Source: Bryobacter sp.
GTDB lineage: Bacteria; Acidobacteriota; Terriglobia; Bryobacterales; Bryobacteraceae
Assembly (NCBI GenBank): GCA_022843605.1
Contig: JALHNI010000062.1
Span: 1 to 36,492 of the forward strand
Length of the DNA: 36,492 nt
Direction: 5' to 3'
The notes under the pieces are model-generated. The model had not been told where the DNA came from and searched no databases. It saw only the letters and a program-made list of their open reading frames with translations. Shown one piece after another: positions 23,434 to 32,882 of this stretch. The position numbers and the translations under genes were made by a program. Position 1 is the stretch's first letter. Every line of letters starts with the position of its first letter.

Positions 23434-26289
23434 ATGCAAGGCTCAATCCTTCGCGGGCTCCAAGCATTGCTTTGCCTGGCGAGCGCGGTAACGGGGGCCG
23501 ACCATCGCGGCACGGTGAAGTTTGGCGGATTACCCCTGCCCGGTGCCAGCGTAGTGGTTACCCAATCCGGCAACAGGGACTTTGCGATTACTGACGCGCA
23601 AGGGAACTACAGCCTAACTGTGGGCCCGGAGCCATTGGCGGTAGCGGTCGAAATGCAGCTATTCCGGCCTGAGCATCGAGAATTTCCGGGCGGCAGTTCC
23701 GAGGCAGTGTGGAACATGTTGCTCTTGCCGACTGAGCGCTTGGCGGGTTTAGTGGTGAAGCAGGCGCCGTCGACGTTTCAGCGCACAAAAGTCACGGCCG
23801 CGAAAGCAGTACCGCGAGCAGCATCTAAACCGCAACAGGATCCGGCTGCGGCAGCAGAACTCACCCAGCAGGCGGCCGACGGCCTCTTGATCAACGGGAC
23901 CGTGAACAACGCCAACACGTCACCATTTGCTCAGTTACCGGCCTTCGGTAACAATCGGAGGGGGCCACGATCACTCTACAACGGCAACCTCGGCTTCACC
24001 CTCAACAATGCCGCGTTCGACGCACGCTCCTACTCGTTGACGGGCCAAGATACACTCAAGCCTCAATACAACCGAATGCAGGGACTGTTCTCCGTTGGCG
24101 GACCGCTCAGAATTCCGGGAAGGCCGAAGCGCGAGGGACCCAACTTTACCCTCAACTATCAATGGACCCGAAATAGCACCGCAACAACGCAAACCGGGTT
24201 GATGCCGACGGCGTTGGAGCGCGCCGGCATCTTGGCGGGTGCGACACTTCCCCAGTCACAGATCAGCCCGCAAGCACGCGCGCTTTTGCGCCTGTTCCCG
24301 GAACCCAACTTCGCAGGCAACTCGCGCTTTAACTATCAGGTTCCCCTGGTCAGCGGTCATCACCAGGATGACCTACAACTGAGGATGAATCAGATGGTGA
24401 AACGGAATTTCTTCTCCGGTGGCTTCGCGTGGCAAAGCATCCGCACGGATACCCCGGATCTATTCGGATTCCTCGACACCGGGAGAGTAGGCGGATTGAA
24501 CGCCGATGTACGCTATCGCCGACACCTCAATCCGCGAGCCTTCGTTACAGCGGCCCTTAGTTACAGCTCTCTGCGGTCACAAGTGCTTCCATATTTCTCA
24601 CAACGGCAGAATATCTCGGGTGAAGCGGGGATCATGGGCAACAACCAGGACGCCGTCAATTGGGGACCGCCGAACCTAATCTTCTTGAGCGGGATGAGTC
24701 CGTTGAGTTTAGCCCAGGCATCGTGGCAACGCAATCAGACTGCAGGCATTTCCGTCGATCTGTTTTTGAACCGCGCAGGCCACAACGTGCAAACGAGCCT
24801 TACTCTGAGACGGCAGCAGTTCAATATCCTGGCCCAAAAGGACGCACGCGGCACATTTGCTTTCAACGGTGCGGAGGCGGGAACAGATTTTGCGGCATTC
24901 CTGCTCGGCAGACCCGATACGAGCTCTATCGCGTTCGGGAACGCTGACAAGTACTTGCGCGGGCGAATCAGTGAAGTTGCATTGAATGACGACTGGCGGA
25001 TCAACCCGAGCTTGACCATCAACGCCGGGGTGCGGCGGGAGTACTGGTCCCCGGTAAGCGAGAGGTACGGCCGGTTGGTGAATCTTGATCTTGGAAGCCA
25101 GTTCACGAGTGCAATTCCGACGTCAATCCTGCCGCGACCGGATCGCAATAACTTCGCACCAAGAGTTGGGTTTGCATGGCGGCCGGCAGCAGCGACGTCG
25201 ACCATCGTACGCGGGGGATACGGCGTTTACTACGACACTTCAATCTATCAGCCGATCGCGATGGAGATGGCCCAGCAGGCACCGTTTTCCTTGAGTCTGC
25301 GATTGGCGAATACTCCGAGCACTCCGCTCACCCTAGCCAACGGCTTCCCGACAACGGTGGCCGCCATCGCACCGACATTCGCAGTAGATCCGGCATTTCG
25401 GACCGGCTATCTGCACACCTGGCAACTCTCCATACAGCGTGATCTTCCCGGCGCGTTGCAGTTGACGGCCAGTTACAACGGAGCGAAGGGTACGCGATCA
25501 CAGCAGCAGATGCTACCCAACACCTATCCACTGAGCGCGCTTTCTCCCTCCGGCTACACCTACCTAACATCAAATGGCAACTCAAGCCGCCACGCGGGGG
25601 TGTTTCAGATTCGGCGGCGGCTGCGCAACGGTCTGGCCGCGGAGGCGCACTACACGTGGGCGAAGGCGCTCGATGACGCGCTACTCGGAGGACGAGGACG
25701 GGCCATGATCGCGCAGAACTGGCTTGATCTGCGAGCGGAGCGCGGGCGTTCACATTTCGACCAGCGCCATCTATTGAGCGTCAGCACCCAGTACACCACC
25801 GGAATGGGCAGGCGGGGCAGCGCATTGCGAAGCGAGTGGATGGGAATGCTTCTGAACCACTGGACGGTCAGTTCGCAGGTAACTTGGGGCACGGGGCTAC
25901 CGCTTTCGCCGGTCTTAGTGGGTAACGTGCCAGGAACGGGGGTTACGGGCAACTTGCGACCCGACTACACCGGTGCGCCCCTATACGAGTCTCCTGCGGG
26001 ATTCGCCTTGAACTCGGCGGCGTACGCGGTGCCGGCAACTGGGACGTGGGGCAACGCGGGACGGAACTCAATTACCGGACCAAGGCAGTTGGTGATGAAT
26101 TCCTCAGTTGGGCGAATGTTCCGCTCGGCGGACCGCGTCAGCATGGACCTACGCATCGATGCGTCGAACGCCACCAACACGCCGACCTATCTGAGTTGGA
26201 ACACCGTATTTGGCCATGCCCAGTTTGGCTTGCCGAATGCGGCGCAGCCGATGCGCACCGTACAACTTACGTTCCGGATGAGGTTCTAA
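23434..26289 (+). CDS. Oar-like outer-membrane beta-barrel protein with reduced plug
   Basis: 951 residues with a signal peptide at 1-22. A carboxypeptidase-regulatory-like beta domain lies at about 25-100 (GLPLPGASVVVTQSG, then TDAQGNYSLTV). An Ala/Gln/Pro-rich linker follows at about 125-150, then a short region with GLLINGTVNNANTSPFAQ. The rest is a long beta barrel ending in VQLTFRMRF, whose terminal Phe is the usual signal for barrel insertion. The classical TonB plug motif seen in the paralogue at 29635-32880 (LPLNGRN) is absent, so the plug is reduced or diverged. The gene begins 21 bases after the M56/TIGR03435 gene and ends 4 bases before the VWFA gene, so it is in the same operon. 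Family members in acidobacteria commonly sit beside TIGR03436 proteins. Substrate unknown. Confidence 0.88.
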   Translation: MQGSILRGLQALLCLASAVTGADHRGTVKFGGLPLPGASVVVTQSGNRDFAITDAQGNYSLTVGPEPLAVAVEMQLFRPEHREFPGGSSEAVWNMLLLPTERLAGLVVKQAPSTFQRTKVTAAKAVPRAASKPQQDPAAAAELTQQAADGLLINGTVNNANTSPFAQLPAFGNNRRGPRSLYNGNLGFTLNNAAFDARSYSLTGQDTLKPQYNRMQGLFSVGGPLRIPGRPKREGPNFTLNYQWTRNSTATTQTGLMPTALERAGILAGATLPQSQISPQARALLRLFPEPNFAGNSRFNYQVPLVSGHHQDDLQLRMNQMVKRNFFSGGFAWQSIRTDTPDLFGFLDTGRVGGLNADVRYRRHLNPRAFVTAALSYSSLRSQVLPYFSQRQNISGEAGIMGNNQDAVNWGPPNLIFLSGMSPLSLAQASWQRNQTAGISVDLFLNRAGHNVQTSLTLRRQQFNILAQKDARGTFAFNGAEAGTDFAAFLLGRPDTSSIAFGNADKYLRGRISEVALNDDWRINPSLTINAGVRREYWSPVSERYGRLVNLDLGSQFTSAIPTSILPRPDRNNFAPRVGFAWRPAAATSTIVRGGYGVYYDTSIYQPIAMEMAQQAPFSLSLRLANTPSTPLTLANGFPTTVAAIAPTFAVDPAFRTGYLHTWQLSIQRDLPGALQLTASYNGAKGTRSQQQMLPNTYPLSALSPSGYTYLTSNGNSSRHAGVFQIRRRLRNGLAAEAHYTWAKALDDALLGGRGRAMIAQNWLDLRAERGRSHFDQRHLLSVSTQYTTGMGRRGSALRSEWMGMLLNHWTVSSQVTWGTGLPLSPVLVGNVPGTGVTGNLRPDYTGAPLYESPAGFALNSAAYAVPATGTWGNAGRNSITGPRQLVMNSSVGRMFRSADRVSMDLRIDASNATNTPTYLSWNTVFGHAQFGLPNAAQPMRTVQLTFRMRF

Positions 26290-26293
26290 CCGG

Positions 26294-28369
26294 ATGCGCT
26301 TTTGGATTGCGTTGGCCTTTGCCCTCAAGTTGACCGCGCAGGTGGGAACGAATCAAGCGGGAGAAGCGGTCACCTTCAAAGCCAGCACGCAATTGGTGAT
26401 CGAGACCGTAACCGTGAAGGACCACGAGGGAAAGCCCATCACCGGCTTGACAGCCAAGGACTTCAAACTCAGCGAAGACGGAGTGCCACAGGAGATCAGG
26501 TTTTTCGAGTTTCAGCAGGTGGCCACGGAGGCCAATCCGGAGCCGATTCCGGCCAACGAACGAGTAGCTCCGTTCCCTCGTCTGGCGCACACCCAGATCG
26601 TTCCCCCGGCGCCTGGAGATGACCGATACCGCAATCACCGGCTGCTCGCAATCTACTTCGATCTGACGGCGATGCCAATGGCCGACCAACTGAGGGCGTT
26701 CAACGCCGCGAAGCGATTCCTTCGGTCCAAGATGACAACCGCGGATCTGGTGGCGATTATGGCCTTCAAGAGCGGCTCGGTGCAGGTGCTTGAGGACTTC
26801 ACCGCGGATCGGGGCCGACTCCTGGGGACAATCGAGACGTTAATTGTTGGTGAGGATGAGAACGCGGTCGTCGACGCCGCGGCCAAGGCCGATGCCGGCG
26901 CGGCGTTCGGGCAGAACGATGCCGAGTTCAGTATCTTCTTCACAGATCGGCAACTGGCCGCACTGCAGACCGCGGCCGTTATGCTCGGACGGCTGAACGA
27001 AAAGAAGTCGCTGATCTACTTTGCGAGTGGATTGCGGTTAAACGGCACGAACAACCAGGCGCAGTTACATGCGACGATCAACGCCGCAATTCGGGCCGGC
27101 GTCGCGCTTTGGCCGGTGGATGCTCGCGGCCTGGTGGCGCAAGCGCCACTGGGAGACGCGACCACGGGCTCACCCGGGGGAGGGTCTGTCTACAACGGTA
27201 CAGGGGCGAACGCGGTGAGCGCGGCACTACAACGATCGCAGGATACGCTCTGGACCTTGGCTGCAGACACGGGTGGGAAGGCGTTGCTCGATTCTAACGA
27301 TCTCTCGCAGGGAATCGTGGATGCGCAACGGGCCTCCTCGAGCTACTACATTCTGGGTTACTACTCGACGAACGAGAAGGCCGACGGTAAGTTCCGCAAG
27401 ATCCAAGTGACTCTGAACGGAGGTATCACCGGAGCACTCGACTACCGGAAAGGCTTCTATGCGAGCAAGGTATTCGCCAAGTTCACGACCGCGGATAAGG
27501 AGCGCCAACTGGAGGATGCACTGCTGCTCGACGACCCGATCACCGAGCTGACGATCGCGATGGAGCTTGGCTACTTCCAGCTGAATCGGGCCGAATACTT
27601 CGTTCCTCTGGCGGTGAAGATTCCCGGAAGTGAATTGGTGCCGGCTCGGCGGCGAGGCGCGGACCATGTGCGGATTGACTTTATTGGAGAAGTGCGGGAC
27701 GAGTACGGCGGAACTGTTACAAACTTGCGAGACAAGGTCGACATCAAGTTGACCGGCGTGGGCGCGGCGGAGTTGGCGAAGCGGCCCATTCAATACGACA
27801 CAGGCTTTACGCTGCTGCCCGGCAGGTATCGGGTAAAGTTCCTTGCCCGCGATTCCGAGACCGGAAGAATTGGAACTTACACGATGCACTTGCTAATTCC
27901 GAATCTCAACCGGGAGCAGGCGCGGATTCCGATCAGCTCCGTGGTTCTCAGCAGTCAACGGGTGGAGCTGAAGGATGCTGTTTTTACGGCAGGCAAGGAA
28001 AAGGGAGAGCGAGCACACGCCGTCAGTCCACTGATGCAGGATGGCCAGAAGCTGATCCCCTCGGTGACCCGGGTCTTTAGCCGGGCGAAGGAGCTGTACG
28101 TTCTGCTGGAAGCGTATCAGCAGGATGCGACCGCGGCGAAACCGCTGCTGGCTTTCGTGACGTTCTATCGCGATCGACAGAAGGTGTTTGAGACGGCGCC
28201 GCTACGGGTGGAGGACGCAGCGGCCAATCGATTGAAAACGATGTCACTGAGGTTCAGCTTTGCCCTGGAGAAGCTGGAAGAGGGCGAGCACCTTTGCCAG
28301 ATCACAGTGGTGGAGCCGGGCTCAGGCAAGGCGGCATTCTGGCAGGCGCCGGTGATGGTGGTCCGGTAG
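26294..28369 (+). CDS. VWFA-related exported protein, TIGR03436 family
   Basis: 691 residues with a signal peptide at about 1-16. A beta segment at 30-75 (ETVTVKDHEGKPITGLTAKDF) is typical of the family start. The VWFA-like fold covers about 115-380, including KKSLIYFASGL and the family ending SSYYILGYYSTNEKADGKFRKI. Residues 400-691 form beta-sandwich-like sequence. The metal-site motif is diverged: D123-L-T-A-M in place of DxSxS, so ion-dependent adhesion may be weak or absent. The gap to the barrel gene is only four bases, which means tight coupling. Probable role: a periplasmic or surface partner of the barrel. Function is otherwise unknown. Confidence 0.9.
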   Translation: MRFWIALAFALKLTAQVGTNQAGEAVTFKASTQLVIETVTVKDHEGKPITGLTAKDFKLSEDGVPQEIRFFEFQQVATEANPEPIPANERVAPFPRLAHTQIVPPAPGDDRYRNHRLLAIYFDLTAMPMADQLRAFNAAKRFLRSKMTTADLVAIMAFKSGSVQVLEDFTADRGRLLGTIETLIVGEDENAVVDAAAKADAGAAFGQNDAEFSIFFTDRQLAALQTAAVMLGRLNEKKSLIYFASGLRLNGTNNQAQLHATINAAIRAGVALWPVDARGLVAQAPLGDATTGSPGGGSVYNGTGANAVSAALQRSQDTLWTLAADTGGKALLDSNDLSQGIVDAQRASSSYYILGYYSTNEKADGKFRKIQVTLNGGITGALDYRKGFYASKVFAKFTTADKERQLEDALLLDDPITELTIAMELGYFQLNRAEYFVPLAVKIPGSELVPARRRGADHVRIDFIGEVRDEYGGTVTNLRDKVDIKLTGVGAAELAKRPIQYDTGFTLLPGRYRVKFLARDSETGRIGTYTMHLLIPNLNREQARIPISSVVLSSQRVELKDAVFTAGKEKGERAHAVSPLMQDGQKLIPSVTRVFSRAKELYVLLEAYQQDATAAKPLLAFVTFYRDRQKVFETAPLRVEDAAANRLKTMSLRFSFALEKLEEGEHLCQITVVEPGSGKAAFWQAPVMVVR

Positions 28370-28394
28370 CGGACTCCGCCGTATACTGGGGGAA

Positions 28395-29576
28395 ATGAAA
28401 ACCACACGCCGTCGTCTGATTCAAGCTGGAGCGCTTGCTCCGGCTGCCGCTGCCGCCGCCAAGCCAGTACTGAGTGCCGGGACGCCCTCGCCCTTGTATC
28501 AGAGCCTGGGCATCAAGCCGGTGATCAACGGAGTGGGCGTCGTGACGGTCTTGGGTGGCTCCATCATGCCCCCCGAGGTCATCCAGGCGATGGAGGAAGC
28601 GTCTCGCTTCTTCATTCCGGTGCCGGAACTCCAGAAGAAGGTGGGCGCACGAATCGCCGAATTGCTTAAGGCAGAGGCGGCGATGGTGACCTGCGGCGCG
28701 GCGTCGGCGATCTCCGTGGGAACCGCCGCCTGTCTATCGCAGGGCGACCAGAAGAAGCTACGCCAGTTGCCGGGCCGCGACGGCATTCGCTACGAGGTGA
28801 TTCAGCAGAAGGCTCATCGCTCGGGCTATGAACACCAGATGGAGTTGTGCGGAGCGAAGATCGTTACAGTAGAGACGCGCCAGGAACTCGAGGCGGCAAT
28901 CAACGAGCGCACCGGCATGATGTTCTTCCTGAACAAGGCCGAGCCATTGGGGCAGATTTCGTCTGATGAGTTTGTGAAGATCGGAAAGGCGCGCGGCGTA
29001 CCGACCATGAACGACGCCGCCTCAGACGCCACGCCGAAGGAGAATCTGTGGAAGTACACGCGCCAGGGATTCGACTTAGTAATCTTCTCTGGCGGCAAGG
29101 CGCTGCGTGGTCCTCAAGCCAGCGGACTGTTGCTGGGGCGCAAAGATCTCATTGAAGCGGCGCAGCCGGCGATGTCACCCTTTGGAGGCATTGGACGCGG
29201 CATGAAAGTTGGTAAGGAAGAGCTTTGCGGAGTGCTGGCCGCGGTGGAACGCTATCTGAAGGCGGATCACCAGGCCGAATGGCGGGAGCTCGAAGCGCGG
29301 GTGGAACTTATCCGGAAGTCGTTGAAGAGTGCAAAGGGAATTACAACGGAGAGGCACATCCCGGTAATAGCCAACGAGTTACCCCATGTCACGGTGCAGT
29401 GGGATGAGGCTTCACGCGGGCTTACGTCGCAGCAGGTGGTAGAAAAGTTACTCGCTCACGAGCCACCGATCCATGTGCAACGTCCGGGGCCAGGACAGTT
29501 ACTCATTTCGGTGTGGATGATGCGCGGCGAAGAGCCGGCCATCGTGGGACGCAGTTTGAAGGAGATTTTGGGCTGA
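28395..29576 (+). CDS. PLP-dependent enzyme, SelA-like fold, with Tat-type signal
   Basis: 393 residues. The N-terminus MKTTRRRLIQAGALAPAAAA has the twin-arginine motif, a hydrophobic stretch and an Ala-rich end, so export through Tat is likely. The remainder is a fold-type-I PLP enzyme related to SelA and D-glucosaminate-6-phosphate ammonia-lyase: PVINGVGVVTVLGGS, the phosphate-binding turn TCGAASAISVG near 99-109, the cofactor Asp207 in MNDAASD, and the Schiff-base Lys235 in FSGGKALRGPQASG. A GGGGGAA site precedes the ATG. The gene is 25 bases after the VWFA gene and is closed by a strong terminator, so it is the last gene of the operon. The substrate is not known; a role on an amino sugar or amino acid outside the cytoplasm is inference. 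Confidence 0.88.
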   Translation: MKTTRRRLIQAGALAPAAAAAAKPVLSAGTPSPLYQSLGIKPVINGVGVVTVLGGSIMPPEVIQAMEEASRFFIPVPELQKKVGARIAELLKAEAAMVTCGAASAISVGTAACLSQGDQKKLRQLPGRDGIRYEVIQQKAHRSGYEHQMELCGAKIVTVETRQELEAAINERTGMMFFLNKAEPLGQISSDEFVKIGKARGVPTMNDAASDATPKENLWKYTRQGFDLVIFSGGKALRGPQASGLLLGRKDLIEAAQPAMSPFGGIGRGMKVGKEELCGVLAAVERYLKADHQAEWRELEARVELIRKSLKSAKGITTERHIPVIANELPHVTVQWDEASRGLTSQQVVEKLLAHEPPIHVQRPGPGQLLISVWMMRGEEPAIVGRSLKEILG

Positions 29577-29578
29577 AC

Positions 29579-29628
29579 AAACAAAGGCCGGAAGCCGCCG
29601 CATGGGTGCATCCGGCCTTTGTTTTTTT
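29579..29628. terminator. intrinsic terminator between convergent genes
   Basis: A 14-bp perfect stem (29579-29592 with 29611-29624, core AAAGGCCGGA/TCCGGCCTTT) and an 18-base loop are followed by seven T (29622-29628). It lies 3 bases after the PLP-enzyme stop. On the minus strand the stem is followed by TTTGTTC, so it may also end the convergent receptor gene that stops at 29635. Confidence 0.93.
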
Positions 29629-29634
29629 GTGCGT

Positions 29635-32600
29635 TTAAAAGAGCAGCTTGAGGGCGATCTGCACGATGCGGGGATCGAGGGCGCTGGTGATGCGGCCGAA
29701 CAGCGGACTCGTTACGGTCGACGTCGGGCCGCCCAGACGAGTGTGGTTGAAGACGTTAAACATCTCGCCGCGTGCCTGAATGCGGGCGCGCTCCGTCATG
29801 TTGAACTCCTTGAAAATGGAGTAGTCTGCGTTCCAGAAGCCGGGGACCCGCAAGCGGTTGCGACCCATCAGGCCGATCGTCCCAATGGCGTTCTGGCGGA
29901 AAGCCGCGGGATTGAACCAAGCGTTGATCTCATCGGCCCGCGACCGGCCGGCGCCAAGTTCGATCGGCTGACCAGTCAGGTCGGCCCGGTTGGCACCGAT
30001 TCCCATCAGCGCGTTGTCCACGCCGCTCAATACCGTGAACGGCGTTCCGGCCTGAGCCGTAAAGATGAAGTTACTCTGCCAGCCACCCAGCGTCTGCCGG
30101 ACCACCGGGTGCATCCCCTTGAGCCGCGGATGCTCGACAATGCCGGAAACCACCAGGCGCTGGGGAATATCGAAGTCCGACGGCCCGCGATTGTTATTGA
30201 AATTGAAGGGATCCGGCCCGGTGCTGTTGCCCTCCGCCGTAGCATAGGACGAGATGTCAATTGACTTCGAGATCGTGTAATTCGCCAGAACGCTGAAGCC
30301 ATGGGTGAAACGCTTCTGGATTGTGAATTGCGCAGAATGATACTTCGACCAGCCACTGCCGGACGCGAGTTGCAGACCACCGATCGGCTGATAAATGCGT
30401 CGCTGGTTAATGTTGGCCGCCGTCGCGCCGGGACCGTAGAGAGCCGGGTTGATCTCGGGCGAGTTCAACAGGCGGCTACCCTTCGACCCCACGTAAGCAC
30501 CGCGCACCAACCAGTCGCCAGGGAGTTGTTGCTCGACGACGAAGTTCCAGTTTTGCATATAACCCACGCGCAGATCCGAAGCCTGCAGTCCCCAAGTGCC
30601 GTACGGCGTGAACCGGAAGCCTTGCCCCGGAACCACCGGCGTCGGATCGAGGATCGCGCCGCCAGAGTAGGGATCCGCCAGTTGGTAGGGACCATTGATC
30701 ACCGACTGCGCTACGAAGGGTTGGCCCGCCGCAGTGCGGTTGTTGAAGATGGCCATGAAACTGTCGTAAAAGATGCCGTAAGCCGAGCGAATCACCGTTC
30801 GCGGGCGCAGTTGATAAGCGAAGCCGAAACGGGGCGACAGTAAGTTCCATTGCGTGGGAATAATGCCGTTCTCAAAGCCAGGATCCCGCTGAAAGAGCAA
30901 GCCCTGCGGTGCGTTTGGGTAAGTGACGGACTGGCGTCCCGGGATAAAGGTCATCCGCTTCTTGTAGACTTCTTTGATGTCGAAGCGTGGGTCCCAGCGC
31001 AGACCCACGTTCAGCGTGAGGTTCTTCGTCAGGCGAATGTCGTCCTGTACGAAGAGGCTGGTGCTCCAGTTGTAGATCCGGCTGTTCCAGAAAGATTGCT
31101 GGCGCCATGCCGCGCCGGTGCCCAAGAGAAACTCGCCGAAGGAACTCCCGGCATTTGAACGGCCGGGATCGCTCAACATCTGTCCATTGAACGTTGCGGT
31201 ACCGCCGCTCATCCAGTAAGACGCGATGTCCAGCCGGTACCGCTTCGCCTCTCCGCCCACCCGCAAATTGTGCCGTCCGGTGGCGTAGCTCAGCGTATTG
31301 GCGAGCTGATAAGTCGCTTGAGGGGCGTAGTAGCCTAAACCAAGGCTGATGCCAGACCAGTTTGCTATGCTAACGTCCATCGTGGCGAAGCCAGGGATAT
31401 AACGTGACCGCGCGCCAAGCGAGGTAAACGAAATGTCGAGGTCCTGCGAGGGCTGAGATTTCGGCGTCGTCTGATGGAACGTAGCCGTAAAGTCGTTTAG
31501 TAGGCGTGGCGACAAGGCATAACTGTGGTTAGTCGTAATGCTCGTGGAACCGCCGAACTGGCCCGTCACTACATACAGCAGGTTATTCGGAATTGATACC
31601 CACTTGCGGTCGTAGTAAAGATAGAACACGCGGGCGGAAATTCGCTGCTTCGACGAGATCACCTGATCGATCTTGCCGATGTACTGCTCATCGTCGGTAG
31701 GGTTCACCGGCGTATTCAGGCGCAGTTGGTAGGCTGGATCAGACGTCGAGGGAATGTAGTTGAGAAGCCCGCGTGAGACCGGGTCGAATCGGGATTGCGG
31801 AATGATGTTGTTCGGAAAGTACTGGGTGGTCGCCAGCGGATCACGGAGCGCGCCGCGACCATCGGCGGTGAGCCAGGCGGAAAGGTCGCCACGCTTCATG
31901 GCTTCGCTGGGCGCGCTGCGCAGGGCTCCGGGCGAAGCCACACGCTGGTTGGTGCCTTGATACGAGAAGAAGAAGAACGTCTTGTTCTTGCCGTCGTAAA
32001 GGCCCGGCAGCATCACCGGTCCACCGATGGTGCCGCCGTATTGATTGCGCTTCAACGCGTCACGACCGGAGAAGAAGTTTCGAGCGTTCATCTTGTAATT
32101 GCGGAGAAAGTTGAATGCCGTGCCATGGAATTGGTTGGTGCCCGAACGGGTGACGGCATTCACCACGCCTCCCACTTGGCGGCCATATTGGGCATCGAAG
32201 TTACTCGTCTGAATGCTGAACTCCTGAATTGCGTCCGGATTCGGATAGGGTTCGGCGATGTTGGTGTAGCCGTCGTTGTTGTCGGCATTGTCCAGCAGGA
32301 AGTTCGTGGCGTTGCCACGTGCACCGTTAATGGACACCGGCGCATGGTAAGAGCCACCGCCGATCGTGTTCACCTGCAGGGTGCCGCCCGCCGCGCCGCG
32401 GTCCGAAACGCCGGCACTCAAAGACATCAGTTGCAGAATGTTTCGGCCATTGAGGGGCAGGTCCTCAATGCGCCGCTGGTCGACGACCTGAACCAGATTG
32501 GAAGTCGTGGTTTGCACCATCACGGCGTCCGAACTCACGGTCACCTGTTCGTTCGTGGTGCGTAGGGGCAGCACGACGTTGGCCTGCACGTTCGTATTGA

Positions 32601-32880
32601 CCTGAAGCTTGATGCCGGTCTGCAGAAACTTGGCAAAACCCTCTTTCTGCGCTCCGACACTGTAGGAGCCGACGGGGAGCAAGGGGGCGACATACTGCCC
32701 GGAGTCGTCTGCCTGGACAACGCGAGCCACGTTCGTTCCGGTGTTGGTAATAGTGACCGCGACGCCGGGGATCACCGCACCGGTGGAATCCACGACCGTG
32801 CCGTGAATCGTGCCAGTGGCTTGCGCACAGAGCAAGGCAGGGAAGGCCAGAAGCAAGCCCAACGAAAAACTTTTGAGCAT
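29635..32880 (-). CDS. TonB-dependent receptor, Oar-like, with carboxypeptidase-regulatory-like domain
   Basis: 1081 residues. The signal peptide is at 1-19 (MLKSFSLGLLLAFPALLCAQ). A carboxypeptidase-regulatory-like domain lies at 22-106 (GTIHGTVVDSTGAVIPGVAV, then DDSGQYVAPLLPVGSY). A plug follows from about 112 (EQVTVSSDAVMVQT, then IEDLPLNGRNILQLMSL). The barrel runs to a terminal Phe in RIVQIALKLLF. The ATG at 32878-32880 follows an AGGAGG site; the open frame extends 44 codons further but that part lacks a signal peptide and is rejected. A hairpin overlaps the ribosome binding site. The gene is divergent from the MFS transporter at 33023 and could import the compound used by that locus, which is inference. 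Oar-type receptors in acidobacteria are numerous and most have unknown ligands. Confidence 0.92.
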   Translation of the reverse strand: MLKSFSLGLLLAFPALLCAQATGTIHGTVVDSTGAVIPGVAVTITNTGTNVARVVQADDSGQYVAPLLPVGSYSVGAQKEGFAKFLQTGIKLQVNTNVQANVVLPLRTTNEQVTVSSDAVMVQTTTSNLVQVVDQRRIEDLPLNGRNILQLMSLSAGVSDRGAAGGTLQVNTIGGGSYHAPVSINGARGNATNFLLDNADNNDGYTNIAEPYPNPDAIQEFSIQTSNFDAQYGRQVGGVVNAVTRSGTNQFHGTAFNFLRNYKMNARNFFSGRDALKRNQYGGTIGGPVMLPGLYDGKNKTFFFFSYQGTNQRVASPGALRSAPSEAMKRGDLSAWLTADGRGALRDPLATTQYFPNNIIPQSRFDPVSRGLLNYIPSTSDPAYQLRLNTPVNPTDDEQYIGKIDQVISSKQRISARVFYLYYDRKWVSIPNNLLYVVTGQFGGSTSITTNHSYALSPRLLNDFTATFHQTTPKSQPSQDLDISFTSLGARSRYIPGFATMDVSIANWSGISLGLGYYAPQATYQLANTLSYATGRHNLRVGGEAKRYRLDIASYWMSGGTATFNGQMLSDPGRSNAGSSFGEFLLGTGAAWRQQSFWNSRIYNWSTSLFVQDDIRLTKNLTLNVGLRWDPRFDIKEVYKKRMTFIPGRQSVTYPNAPQGLLFQRDPGFENGIIPTQWNLLSPRFGFAYQLRPRTVIRSAYGIFYDSFMAIFNNRTAAGQPFVAQSVINGPYQLADPYSGGAILDPTPVVPGQGFRFTPYGTWGLQASDLRVGYMQNWNFVVEQQLPGDWLVRGAYVGSKGSRLLNSPEINPALYGPGATAANINQRRIYQPIGGLQLASGSGWSKYHSAQFTIQKRFTHGFSVLANYTISKSIDISSYATAEGNSTGPDPFNFNNNRGPSDFDIPQRLVVSGIVEHPRLKGMHPVVRQTLGGWQSNFIFTAQAGTPFTVLSGVDNALMGIGANRADLTGQPIELGAGRSRADEINAWFNPAAFRQNAIGTIGLMGRNRLRVPGFWNADYSIFKEFNMTERARIQARGEMFNVFNHTRLGGPTSTVTSPLFGRITSALDPRIVQIALKLLF

Positions 32881-32882
32881 AG

